NCBI GenBank assembly: GCA_902778455.1
Contig: CACYXR010000009.1
Location: forward strand, 1-64,000
Origin: an uncultured Selenomonadaceae bacterium
GTDB taxonomy: Bacteria; Bacillota; Negativicutes; Selenomonadales; Selenomonadaceae
Reading direction: 5' to 3'
DNA: 64,000 bases
Positions within the stretch are counted from its first letter, which is position 1, and every line of letters begins with the position of its first letter. The notes under the pieces are model-generated. The model was not told the DNA's origin and did no database searches. It saw only the letters and a program-made list of their open reading frames with translations. Below, piece by piece: positions 43,219 through 51,809 of this stretch. The position numbers and the translations under genes are program-made.

Positions 43219-45080
43219 CCAAGTGTTGTTCCGTCAAATATGACCGATACGTCTTTAAATCTCCACTCACATGTGTGCAACAAATCCCCCAATGTCTTAC
43301 GAACCAACATAGGCTGCTCCACTTTGAAAAAAAGAGCTCTGTCCGCCACGACGTAAGATTCTTCCTCGGCATTGCGGGACATATCGCAGCTTTTGAACAC
43401 CCCGATGCTGGCCATATAATCCCCGGCGCCGATTCTCAACGGTGACAAACAAGCCTTGATAGTCACATCGCCTTCCTGTTGGATTATCCCCAAATCCTCG
43501 CTTCTACAAAATGCCTGAGTCACCGTTTTGCCGCTTGTGCTCATAATACAAACCACGACAACGAAGGATTCGATGGCCCGCCTCAAAAAAAGCTGAATCT
43601 GAAAACAAATCGTGCCCCCGGTAAAAAAACATCTGATACTTCTGCCGTCTGCATCGAAGATATCCAGATTTTTGATATTGACAATCCCTTCATCGGAACC
43701 ATAAATCGAGTTGCTTTTCCGCAGTTCATCTGAATCGACCTTGCTGCCTCCCTGCCCATCTTCATGAGCCGCTTCCGGAAGGAGACTCGTCTCCCCCTGT
43801 TCTTGCTCAAGTTTTTGCAAAGAAAACCCAAATGTCGTTTTCCCATTTTCCAATGTACCCAATCTGCAATAAGATTGCCCGTTAAAATACTCCAAATAGA
43901 CGTTTTCCCTTTCATCCGGTGCCGCGTCTATACATATCGTCAAAGGCTTGATTGCCAGATAAACGGGAATCGCCATTTGAAAAGAGGCCTGCTGGTTTTT
44001 CCCCTGGCAATTCGAATATGTCCTAAAGTATCTTCCCCGTTCTTTCTTTGACCCGCTCCAATCCATTCCCCCTTTATCAGAGAGGTCGGAAATTACTCGT
44101 GTAAACTGTGCAAGATCATCGTCGGCCGGAGCGCCTATATGAAGTTCGGACACAATCTCTTCTCCACATTTCAACCTACAGCCGTAAACAGGATGCGAAT
44201 ATTTGGGATGCGGCCGATCCCCGACGAGCCGAAACATCAATATCTGTGTTGACTCGTCCGCTTGAGCGAGGTTCATCATGCTTTTTTGACTGATACGATA
44301 TTCCTTTGCTTTTGCCCGAAGCTCTTCCTCGGCCCGGATTTTTTTATTGTAAATCTTGGAAACCTCCAACGCTGTTCCTTCATAGGTAATTTCCCCACGT
44401 TCCACAAGAATGGCTCTGTTGCAAATTTCCAATACACTGTCCATGCTGTGCGACACAAAAAGAACAGTGGCGCCCGTATCCTGTGTCAGCCGTTTCATGC
44501 GATCGGCGCACTTAGATAAGAACGCAGCATCCCCCGCTCCCAGCACTTCGTCAATTATCAATATTTCCGGCTGCACAGCAGTTGATACCGAAAAAGCTAA
44601 CCTCGAATACATCCCGGCAGAGTAAAACTTGACGGGCTGGTGAATATAGTCTTCCAGTTCACTAAATTCGATGATTTCGTCTATGGATTGGCTGATTTCC
44701 CGAGAACTCATACCCGCATAGGCAAGTGCCGTGCGGATGTTTTCTATTCCAGTAAAATCAGGATGGAACCCTGTCCCGATCTGCATAAGCGCCTGTATTT
44801 TTCCGTTCACGCGAACATTTCCCTCGGTTGGCCGAAGATTGCCCGTAATCAGTTTGAGCATTGTACTCTTCCCCGCACCGTTCCGCCCTATGATGCCAAT
44901 ACGCTCTCCCTTCGGCACTATTAAGTTCACATTTCGCAAGGCCCAAAATTCACGATATTTGGGGGTTCGATTCCAAAAACACAATTTATCAATCCCAAAT
45001 AAATCAAAAATGCGGTCCTTTTTACTGTCAAAAAGGCGATACATTTTTCCCAAAGATTCCAATTCAACTGCATTGTCCAT
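43215..45080 (-). CDS. wzt: polysaccharide ABC exporter ATPase with large C-terminal domain (Wzt-like)
   Basis: 621 residues from the ATG at 45080 (GAGG 9 bases upstream; a GTG overlapping the permease stop is an alternative). The ATPase (1-250) has Walker A IGRNGAGKS, KFYSAGMYSRLAFS as the Wzt/TagH-type signature, Walker B ILIIDEVLGAGD and a VSHSMDSV switch. Residues 260-621 are beta-rich, longer than the carbohydrate-binding domains of O8/O9a Wzt, and probably recognise the finished chain end. It pairs with the permease encoded upstream to export the polymer across the inner membrane. Confidence 0.9.
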   Translation of the reverse strand: MDNAVELESLGKMYRLFDSKKDRIFDLFGIDKLCFWNRTPKYREFWALRNVNLIVPKGERIGIIGRNGAGKSTMLKLITGNLRPTEGNVRVNGKIQALMQIGTGFHPDFTGIENIRTALAYAGMSSREISQSIDEIIEFSELEDYIHQPVKFYSAGMYSRLAFSVSTAVQPEILIIDEVLGAGDAAFLSKCADRMKRLTQDTGATVLFVSHSMDSVLEICNRAILVERGEITYEGTALEVSKIYNKKIRAEEELRAKAKEYRISQKSMMNLAQADESTQILMFRLVGDRPHPKYSHPVYGCRLKCGEEIVSELHIGAPADDDLAQFTRVISDLSDKGGMDWSGSKKERGRYFRTYSNCQGKNQQASFQMAIPVYLAIKPLTICIDAAPDERENVYLEYFNGQSYCRLGTLENGKTTFGFSLQKLEQEQGETSLLPEAAHEDGQGGSKVDSDELRKSNSIYGSDEGIVNIKNLDIFDADGRSIRCFFTGGTICFQIQLFLRRAIESFVVVVCIMSTSGKTVTQAFCRSEDLGIIQQEGDVTIKACLSPLRIGAGDYMASIGVFKSCDMSRNAEEESYVVADRALFFKVEQPMLVRKTLGDLLHTCEWRFKDVSVIFDGTTLG

Positions 45081-45091
45081 TCCGTTTATCC

Positions 45092-45877
45092 TCACAATTC
45101 GTCATCAAAAAGTTGTTTCATCTTGGAAAAAAATACATATCCACCCCAGTAAACAATCAGTGAAAAAGCCGCCAATGCCCAAAAGACGTAACCCCTCGGG
45201 AAACATCCCTGCAACAGGCAATCGCGATACGCGGAAATGAAATAATACAAAGGGTTGAACAACAGGAGTAGCTTGATTTCACCGGAAACCATATCCGTCG
45301 TATACGCAATCGGACTCAGCATCATCAAAACCATGATTATTATAGTAATCACATTTTTCATATCTTCGATTATTACCTGCAACGACGATATAATCCATGC
45401 AATCCCAATACAGAACAATATCTGAAAAAACCAGATGGGGAAAACCAGCAATATCCACCATGACAAATGCCCGAATAATACCAATGCGACAATAAACAAC
45501 GCCATGCCGACTATCCCGGTGCATTGGCTGGCAAGGACTGCTTTTACAGGAATAATTTCTATCGGATAGAGCGTATTTTTGACCAATGCAGAATTTGCCG
45601 TCACCGATACGACACTGCTGGATAGGCTTTCACTAATGCCCAAAAAAGGAATCAACCCAGCAAATATCATCAAGATATATTCCGAAATGTCCATCCCCAA
45701 GCGAACACGAAAAATAAAGCCATACACAATCGAATATGTCGCCAATAACAGCGCAGGATATAAAATCAGCCAGGACAATCCTAAGACCGACCCTGCATAT
45801 CGTGAACGTATATCCGCCATCGTAGTGGCCCACAGCATTTTTCTGTGCTGCCATATTACAAGAACCGCTTGTTTCAC
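45092..45877 (-). CDS. wzm: polysaccharide ABC exporter permease (Wzm-like)
   Basis: 261 residues with six membrane helices of the ABC-2 type. The N-terminal interface helix (IRSRYAGSVLGLSWLILYP) is the classical Wzm/TagG/KpsM signature, and FNPLYYFISAYRDCLLQG near the end is also typical. It forms the channel for the undecaprenyl-linked or lipid-linked polymer with the Wzt ATPase. A 12-base spacing to wzt supports co-translation. Confidence 0.93.
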   Translation of the reverse strand: MKQAVLVIWQHRKMLWATTMADIRSRYAGSVLGLSWLILYPALLLATYSIVYGFIFRVRLGMDISEYILMIFAGLIPFLGISESLSSSVVSVTANSALVKNTLYPIEIIPVKAVLASQCTGIVGMALFIVALVLFGHLSWWILLVFPIWFFQILFCIGIAWIISSLQVIIEDMKNVITIIIMVLMMLSPIAYTTDMVSGEIKLLLLFNPLYYFISAYRDCLLQGCFPRGYVFWALAAFSLIVYWGGYVFFSKMKQLFDDEL

Positions 45878-45966
45878 ACTGACCCCTTTCTCTTCACGAC
45901 TTCAGAATGTCGTCCGTCAGGAAAGATTTGCCTTTATTTCACATTCCAAAAATGCAGTCGCCCAAC

Positions 45967-47883
45967 TCACGCCACTTCAAACAGCCGCATAAAAATCTCC
46001 ACATTTAAAAACGCCTCTACCGCATAGTGGTACGGATCCTTCTCCCAAAGCTTTCGGATTGCTGGAACATTGAAGTATTTTCCGCATCTCGGCTTCTTCA
46101 GCATCTGTGCAACCCTCTTCCTGTCGAACCTGTCAATCCACCGATTCCTCGGCGACGGCCACCCCATCTTGTCCCTACGCCAGACCACACTGTCCGGCAG
46201 GCGCCCCTCGGCGTATTTCCGAAGTGGGTATTTCATATATCCATCGATGATTTTTAAAGGCTCCGGTATCTTGGATGCTTCCTCCATATACCTGTAATCG
46301 ATGAACGGGACCCGACTTTCCATGGAAAAGGCCATGTAAATTCTGTCGTCGTCATGAAGGATGGTTGTCAACTGTGTACTCCTCAGCTCGTTATAAAGAA
46401 GCTCGGCCATGCTCTTGAATTCCGTATATTTCCGCATGCTGTCATTTGCATTGAACAGTTTCATCATATATGGCGACGCGTATTTCCCCATTCGCCAATG
46501 GCAATAGGCTTTCCTGATGGGGTAGTTCAGGAAGCAGAGCATATATGCGGGCAGGAGATAGACCGGCAGGCTCCCGTTTTCCGTCACATTAAGCCATTCT
46601 TTGAGGAATTTCAGGACTCCCTTTTCCCGCAGGATGTCCCGCAGGTACCAAGTGTAGTATCTCGGGTAACCGAACATGGTCTCGTCCGATCCTTGCCCGT
46701 TCAGGATTACCTTTAGTCCGGTCTTCGAGATTTCCCGAACGGTCAGGAAAGCTCCAAGGGCTGTTAGTCTGGCTGTGTCCTCCACATGCCAGATCATTTT
46801 TTCCCAAGCGGAAAGGGTATCCGTTTCGTCGGGCCAGACAAAGTTTTCCGTTGTCCCGCAGTGCAGGTTCACATCATGGGCAAAGCCGCTTTCGTCTCCT
46901 TCCTTGAAGCCTTTATAACAGGAAGTGAAGGTATTGATTTCCGCCGCCGTCCGTCCCGTTTCCTTGAAGTATTCGCTGACGTCGGCGACCAATGTGGAGC
47001 TGTCCAGTCCTCCCGATAGCATCATGCCGATGGGGACGTCGCTCCGTGTTCGAATTTTTACGGCATCTTTGTGGATTTCCATTGCCCGGGCGATGGCGTC
47101 TTCTGTTTTTCCGACATCCGTATGGATGTCCCAATAGGGATAAATGTTTATCTCCCCGTCTAAATCGACGACCAGGTTATATCCCCCGCGCAGGACTTTG
47201 ACGTCTTTGATGAGGCACTCGTCCGAGAAGTCGTAGAGCGCCCACATGATCTGGGATGCGAGAAGCCCGTCGTTCATGGCGCGTGGCATCATGGGGTTCT
47301 GGCAGAGCTGCTTAAGCTCGGAAGCGAACAAGAAGTTTTGCCCGTCGCTGTAGTAATAAAAAGGTTTCGCTCCGAGCCTGTCCCTCGAACAAAAGAGTTT
47401 CTTTCTGTCCTCATCCCAGAGCGCAAATCCCCACATGCCGTTGAAATGCTCAACGCATTTCTCTCCCCATTCGCGGTACGCATAGAGAAGGACTTCCGTA
47501 TCTGAACCGGAACAGAATTTGTATCCTTTAGCGGTGAGCTCTTTCCGGACTTCTATGTAATTGTAGATTTCCCCGTTGAAAGTGACGCAGAGTTTTCCGT
47601 CTTCCGAGCGCATAGGCTGATGGCCGTTTACGGACAGATCCAAGATTGAGAGTCTTCGATGGGCAAATGCGAGAAAGAACGGGGCGCAAGCGCTGTCTGC
47701 CAAAAGCAGCGGCAGGTCGACGCCGTGACTGTCCTCCCCCCGATACAGGCGAACCGAATGGTCGGAGATAAGGGCATAGCCTTCATCGTCCGGACCGCGA
47801 TGGCAGGCGATGTTATTCATTTTTTTCAGGACGTTGATATCGATCCGACGGCCCGAACTGAGCCATCCGCAGATCCCGCACAT
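45967..47883 (-). CDS. asparagine synthase-like amidotransferase, second copy
   Basis: 638 residues beginning MCGICGW (nucleophile Cys2), with HRGPDDEG, HRRLSILDLS, PP-loop MLSGGLDSSTLVADVSE and a VILNGQGSDETMFGYPRY synthetase block. It is clearly homologous to, but divergent from, the 27460-29379 copy and sits between a glycosyltransferase and the exporter, so a polysaccharide role is more likely for this copy. Proposed reaction: ATP- and glutamine-dependent amidation of a uronic acid carboxyl. Direct asparagine synthesis remains possible. Confidence 0.9.
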   Translation of the reverse strand: MCGICGWLSSGRRIDINVLKKMNNIACHRGPDDEGYALISDHSVRLYRGEDSHGVDLPLLLADSACAPFFLAFAHRRLSILDLSVNGHQPMRSEDGKLCVTFNGEIYNYIEVRKELTAKGYKFCSGSDTEVLLYAYREWGEKCVEHFNGMWGFALWDEDRKKLFCSRDRLGAKPFYYYSDGQNFLFASELKQLCQNPMMPRAMNDGLLASQIMWALYDFSDECLIKDVKVLRGGYNLVVDLDGEINIYPYWDIHTDVGKTEDAIARAMEIHKDAVKIRTRSDVPIGMMLSGGLDSSTLVADVSEYFKETGRTAAEINTFTSCYKGFKEGDESGFAHDVNLHCGTTENFVWPDETDTLSAWEKMIWHVEDTARLTALGAFLTVREISKTGLKVILNGQGSDETMFGYPRYYTWYLRDILREKGVLKFLKEWLNVTENGSLPVYLLPAYMLCFLNYPIRKAYCHWRMGKYASPYMMKLFNANDSMRKYTEFKSMAELLYNELRSTQLTTILHDDDRIYMAFSMESRVPFIDYRYMEEASKIPEPLKIIDGYMKYPLRKYAEGRLPDSVVWRRDKMGWPSPRNRWIDRFDRKRVAQMLKKPRCGKYFNVPAIRKLWEKDPYHYAVEAFLNVEIFMRLFEVA

Positions 47884-47926
47884 ACTTCTCTCCCAGTTTT
47901 TTATAGTAAAAATGCTTAATTTGCTA

Positions 47927-49042
47927 TTATTCGATTTCTTGATACAACTTCAAGAGTTCCTTTTCCGCCACATCCCACGTGAACTGTTCCGTGAGGAGCC
48001 GCTTCCCGTTTTTTCCCATGACCTCCGCCTCTTCGGGATGATCCAGCAGCCATCGAATTTTTGAGGCGATGTCGCTTACGTCTTCAGGATTGGCTGTTAA
48101 TCCGAATTGATATTTTTCAATCAGCGCTCGGTTGTATGGGAAATCAGAAACAAGAACCGGCATTTCCATGGCCATATACTCATAGACTTTCGTCGGCATA
48201 ATTTCAAGCTTTTTGAACTGACCGTCATCGAGCAGCAGAGAAACGCCGATTGCGCACTCCGTATAGGTTCTGAACAATTCTTTGCGGTCGGTGATGAGCC
48301 CGAGATATCGGATATGCCCCCTATTAGATTCCAAAATTTCTCGTCTATATGCTTCCGAAGAAAACGATCCCATCAAAACAATGTCTGTCAACATCATAGC
48401 CCCTGCCTTTGCAAGGTTCGTGATACCACGCTGCGGCGTAAGGCTGCCGCTATAACAGACTCCTTCTCTTACATGATACGAAGGAATTTCGATTCCTTCG
48501 TATTCCGAAGCTCTCGGATAGTTTCCAACCATTGAAAACCGTCTGCACCGACCTGCAAACACGTCTCTGCCGTCAAAGCGCGTAGGAATAATGACGCCGT
48601 CTATACGCCCGCAGACGTAGGATTCATACGCGGTATAGGCGAAAGCGATCAGGTTTCTTGCCAAAAAAGGGAGATATTTCTTAGCTTTGATGTCTTCGCC
48701 ATGGATTTCATGGCTGTCAAAAATGACTTTCTTCCCCTGTTGTTTGAACTTCAGCGCAATCATCAAAAGCTCCGGATCGTGCAAATGATAAATATCGGCA
48801 TCTTGTGCCAATCCCAATTCGTATACACGCCGGACCCCCTCTGTCATGCGCTGCCTTCTCCCCTCGGGAACAAAGCCCGTGGAAAGTATCTGAACGCCGT
48901 TTCCCAGTGATTCACTGCCTTTTGCGTCGTTGACAACCAGTGAAACATCGTATCCATGCTCGCAAAGCGAGCAGCATTCCCGCCACAATATCCTTTGGTC
49001 ATAGCGGGGATGCGCACTGGTCAGGTGAACGACCTTTTTCAT
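47927..49042 (-). CDS. glycosyltransferase family 4 protein
   Basis: 371 residues from the ATG at 49042, which overlaps the acetyltransferase stop as TAATG. An N-terminal Rossmann domain (KKVVHLTSAHPRYDQRILWREC) precedes a C-terminal nucleotide-sugar domain with CYSGSLTPQRGI, IRYLGLITDRKELF and KVYEYMAMEMPVLVSDFP. The E-rich MPTKVYEYMA motif is the GT4 donor site. Cytoplasmic; adds one sugar of the repeat. Acceptor and donor are not predictable. Confidence 0.9.
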   Translation of the reverse strand: MKKVVHLTSAHPRYDQRILWRECCSLCEHGYDVSLVVNDAKGSESLGNGVQILSTGFVPEGRRQRMTEGVRRVYELGLAQDADIYHLHDPELLMIALKFKQQGKKVIFDSHEIHGEDIKAKKYLPFLARNLIAFAYTAYESYVCGRIDGVIIPTRFDGRDVFAGRCRRFSMVGNYPRASEYEGIEIPSYHVREGVCYSGSLTPQRGITNLAKAGAMMLTDIVLMGSFSSEAYRREILESNRGHIRYLGLITDRKELFRTYTECAIGVSLLLDDGQFKKLEIMPTKVYEYMAMEMPVLVSDFPYNRALIEKYQFGLTANPEDVSDIASKIRWLLDHPEEAEVMGKNGKRLLTEQFTWDVAEKELLKLYQEIE

Positions 49043-49611
49043 TAATGCGCCTCTTCTTCGATTTTGTCTCCCTGCTTCACATATTGTTTCCCGCAATCGG
49101 GGCAAACCAGTTTTTCATTTAAGACTTGCCCGCATTCGCACACCCACCCAATCTGCTTTGCGGGGACGCCAGCCATCAGCGCGTGGGACGGCACGTTTTT
49201 CGCGACGACCGCCCCTGCGGCGATGGTCGCATATTCCCCAACGGTATGTCCGCAGACAATTGTTGCGTTCGCCCCTATGGTGGCATCGTGCTTCACGACG
49301 GTTTTTTTGTATCCCGCCGCGCCTTTCGGGTATCTCGCCCTCGGCGTCAGGTCGTTGGTGAATACGCAGGAGGGCCCGCAAAAGACATGATCCTCCAATA
49401 CCACGCCTTCATAGAGGGAAACGTTGTTCTGCACTTTTACGCCGTCGCCTACTATGACGTTGTTGCTTACGTTTACGTTCTGGCCGAAGGAGCACTTTTC
49501 TCCGATCCGAGCACCGGACTGGATATGGCAGAAATGCCAAATTTTTGTGTTTTCCCCGATTTCCACGTTTTCATCCACGAAGCTGCTGGGATGAACAAAA
49601 TATTTACTCAC
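49042..49611 (-). CDS. wbpD: UDP-2-acetamido-3-amino-2,3-dideoxy-glucuronate N-acetyltransferase, WbpD-like
   Basis: 189 residues of left-handed beta-helix built from hexapeptide repeats (IGENTKIWHFCHIQSGARIGEKC, FGQNVNVSNNVIVGDGV, ATIGANATIVCGHTVGEYATI). It matches WbpD/WlbB, which acetylates the 3-amino group from acetyl-CoA to give UDP-GlcNAc3NAcA. A C-terminal extra with CECG and CPDCG is a small zinc-ribbon. It overlaps both neighbours by a few bases (dehydrogenase upstream, glycosyltransferase downstream), a tight translational unit. Confidence 0.9.
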   Translation of the reverse strand: MSKYFVHPSSFVDENVEIGENTKIWHFCHIQSGARIGEKCSFGQNVNVSNNVIVGDGVKVQNNVSLYEGVVLEDHVFCGPSCVFTNDLTPRARYPKGAAGYKKTVVKHDATIGANATIVCGHTVGEYATIAAGAVVAKNVPSHALMAGVPAKQIGWVCECGQVLNEKLVCPDCGKQYVKQGDKIEEEAH

Positions 49612-50708
49612 GGTTTTCCTCCGAGGTTTTGTTTTTTTCCGAATCGGCCCACAAAATCCATGGTCGATACGTTTTTCAACGGCAGTTTTACTGATTTTCC
49701 TTCCGCTGCGGATTTGTAGATAGCAAGCACCATTTCCAAGGCTCTTTTCCCCGCTTCCCCGTTCACGTAAGGTTCACGATTGTTCTTGATAGCGTCGATC
49801 ATGTCGGCGTAAAGCGGCGTATGGCCGAAGCCGTAGACGTTCGGCGGGGTCTCGTGGAATTCGTCAATGATTTCTTCTTCTTTATCCTGCCCGTCAGCGA
49901 ACTTCCAAGCCTCAATTTTGTTAACGCTGGTTCCCCCGGCTTTGACAGTTCCTTTTTCTCCAAAAAGATAGAGAGTTTCTTCGAGATTTTTCGGGTAAAC
50001 ATCCGTCGTTCCCTCGATGATCCCGTAGCTGCCGTTTTTGAATTTAACAAGGGCTACCCCCAAGTCTTCGCATTCCAAATACGGATGGTTCAGCTTGTCG
50101 GTCATGCCTACGACTTCTTCGACTTCGTCGCCCATCATCCAGCGCAGGAGATCAATATTATGGATGCACTGGTTCATCAGCGCGCCGCCGTCCTGTGCCC
50201 ATGTACCCCGCCAAGGCGCCTGCGCGTAGTAGTTATAATCCCGACACCAACGGATATGCGCCGTACCGTAAAACATTTTACCGAAGCGTCCCGCTTCCAT
50301 TGCTTCCCGGATTTTCTGTATGGATTTGTTGAAGCGGTTCTGGTGACTCGTGCAAACTTTAACACCGCGTTTTTTTGCGCGTTCAATGATTGCATCTGCA
50401 TCGGCAAGAGAGAGCGCAATTGGCTTTTCGATGATGACATGGCAGCCGGCATCTATACAATCCATCGCAATCCTCGCGTGCTCCCCCGATTCGGTGCAAA
50501 TAGCCACGAGTTCCGGTTTTTCCTTTGCCAGCATTTCCTTATAGTCGGCATAACCTTTTGTATTGCCGTCCAGATCAAATTTTGCTCTTTTTTCGTCCAT
50601 TTTCTCCGGCAGGATGTCGGATATAGCGACAATGTCCAACTTGTTCGCCTGCGCCGCCGCGATATGGTTCACCGAAATCCGGCCACAGCCGATGAGTGCG
50701 TATTTCAT
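49608..50708 (-). CDS. wbpB: UDP-GlcNAcA 3-dehydrogenase, Gfo/Idh/MocA family, WbpB-like
   Basis: 366 residues. The N-terminal Rossmann fold has YALIGCGRISVNHIAAAQ; the family EKP motif lies in CHVIIEKPIALSLADA; the catalytic region has AQDGGALMNQCIHNIDLLRWMMG with the His/Asp pair. It matches WbpB/WlbA, which oxidises C3 of UDP-GlcNAcA to the 3-keto sugar used by the DegT aminotransferase. Its stop overlaps the WbpD-like gene by 4 bases. Confidence 0.88.
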   Translation of the reverse strand: MKYALIGCGRISVNHIAAAQANKLDIVAISDILPEKMDEKRAKFDLDGNTKGYADYKEMLAKEKPELVAICTESGEHARIAMDCIDAGCHVIIEKPIALSLADADAIIERAKKRGVKVCTSHQNRFNKSIQKIREAMEAGRFGKMFYGTAHIRWCRDYNYYAQAPWRGTWAQDGGALMNQCIHNIDLLRWMMGDEVEEVVGMTDKLNHPYLECEDLGVALVKFKNGSYGIIEGTTDVYPKNLEETLYLFGEKGTVKAGGTSVNKIEAWKFADGQDKEEEIIDEFHETPPNVYGFGHTPLYADMIDAIKNNREPYVNGEAGKRALEMVLAIYKSAAEGKSVKLPLKNVSTMDFVGRFGKKQNLGGKP

Positions 50709-50735
50709 CTAACTCCTCCTAATTATGTTGCTTTT

Positions 50736-51809
50736 TTATTTGCACCCTTCCAATGCCCGGACAATTTGCTCTGCGGCATGCCCGTCGCCGAAGGGTTGGT
50801 AGGAATCATCAATCTGCTGTTTTAAATCCAGTTTTTCCAGAATATCTTCTGCATCGGGCCTTGCCAAATCGTTCCGATGGAAAACCATGGTTTCCGGCCA
50901 AATGGGAATTCCAAAAACAGTCACGCATTTCTTCCCCGCAAAGAAGGCTTCCCGCTGAAGCCCGCCCGAGTCCGTAACGATTTTTTCCGCATGGAGGACA
51001 AGGCAAGCGCTTTCCAAATAGCCGACAGGCTCCGTGAGAAACACTTTTGAGAGGCCGTGTTGCGCCTGCAGTTTGAGGGCGTGGTTCCGATTTCGAGGAT
51101 GCACGGGATAAACCGTCGGCGCTTCCAATGTGTCCATAGCTCTTAGGATTTCCAAAAGCGACATGTCTTCTTTTGTGTTTTCTTCCCGATGACAGGTCAG
51201 GTAATAGAAGCTATCAGGAACGGGGATTTCTTCCCCGGTCAGGAGCCGAAGGCGGATGTCTTTGATGTTCAGTTTTTCACTGTAGACCCGGAAGGCATCA
51301 TACATCGGGTCACCTACGAACAAACTACGGCCTCCGAGGTTTTCCTTCTTCAATTCGTCCAAACTCGTCTGCGTGGACGCGAGCAGGAGAGTCCCGACAT
51401 GGTCTGTGCAGACCCGGTTGATTTCCTCGGGATTGTTCAGACTATGAAGCCTCGCCCCCGCTTCTGCATGGCAGACAGGAATATGGAGTTTTGCTGCAGC
51501 CAAAGCGGCGGCAAGCGTGGAATTAGTATCCCCATAAACAAGAAGCCAGTCGGGCTTTTCTTTTTGCAGGGCTTCCTCGATTGCGATCATCATGCGCCCG
51601 GTCATCTCGGCGTGAGTCCCGCCGGAAATTCCCAAGTTGTAATCCGGCTTCGGGATATCCAGTTCCTCGAAAAACAAATCCGACATATTATGGTCGAAAT
51701 GCTGACCCGTATGAACAAGAATCTCCGTATGCTTCTTTCGTAAAACATGGGACACGACCGCAGCTTTGATGAACTGCGGCCTTGCCCCCACAACGGTCAC
51801 TACCTTCAT
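50736..51809 (-). CDS. wbpI: non-hydrolysing UDP-(di)N-acetyl sugar 2-epimerase, WbpI/WecB-like
   Basis: 357 residues with the family start VVTVVGARPQFIKAAVVSHV, the HTGQHFDHNMSD segment, HAEAGARLHSLNNPEEINR, and the UDP-binding VTDSGGLQREAFFAGKKC block. In the Wbp route this enzyme inverts C2 of UDP-GlcNAc3NAcA to UDP-ManNAc3NAcA. WecB-type action on UDP-GlcNAc is the alternative. The start overlaps the dehydrogenase stop (TAATG), which supports a dedicated pathway. Confidence 0.92.
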   Translation of the reverse strand: MKVVTVVGARPQFIKAAVVSHVLRKKHTEILVHTGQHFDHNMSDLFFEELDIPKPDYNLGISGGTHAEMTGRMMIAIEEALQKEKPDWLLVYGDTNSTLAAALAAAKLHIPVCHAEAGARLHSLNNPEEINRVCTDHVGTLLLASTQTSLDELKKENLGGRSLFVGDPMYDAFRVYSEKLNIKDIRLRLLTGEEIPVPDSFYYLTCHREENTKEDMSLLEILRAMDTLEAPTVYPVHPRNRNHALKLQAQHGLSKVFLTEPVGYLESACLVLHAEKIVTDSGGLQREAFFAGKKCVTVFGIPIWPETMVFHRNDLARPDAEDILEKLDLKQQIDDSYQPFGDGHAAEQIVRALEGCK

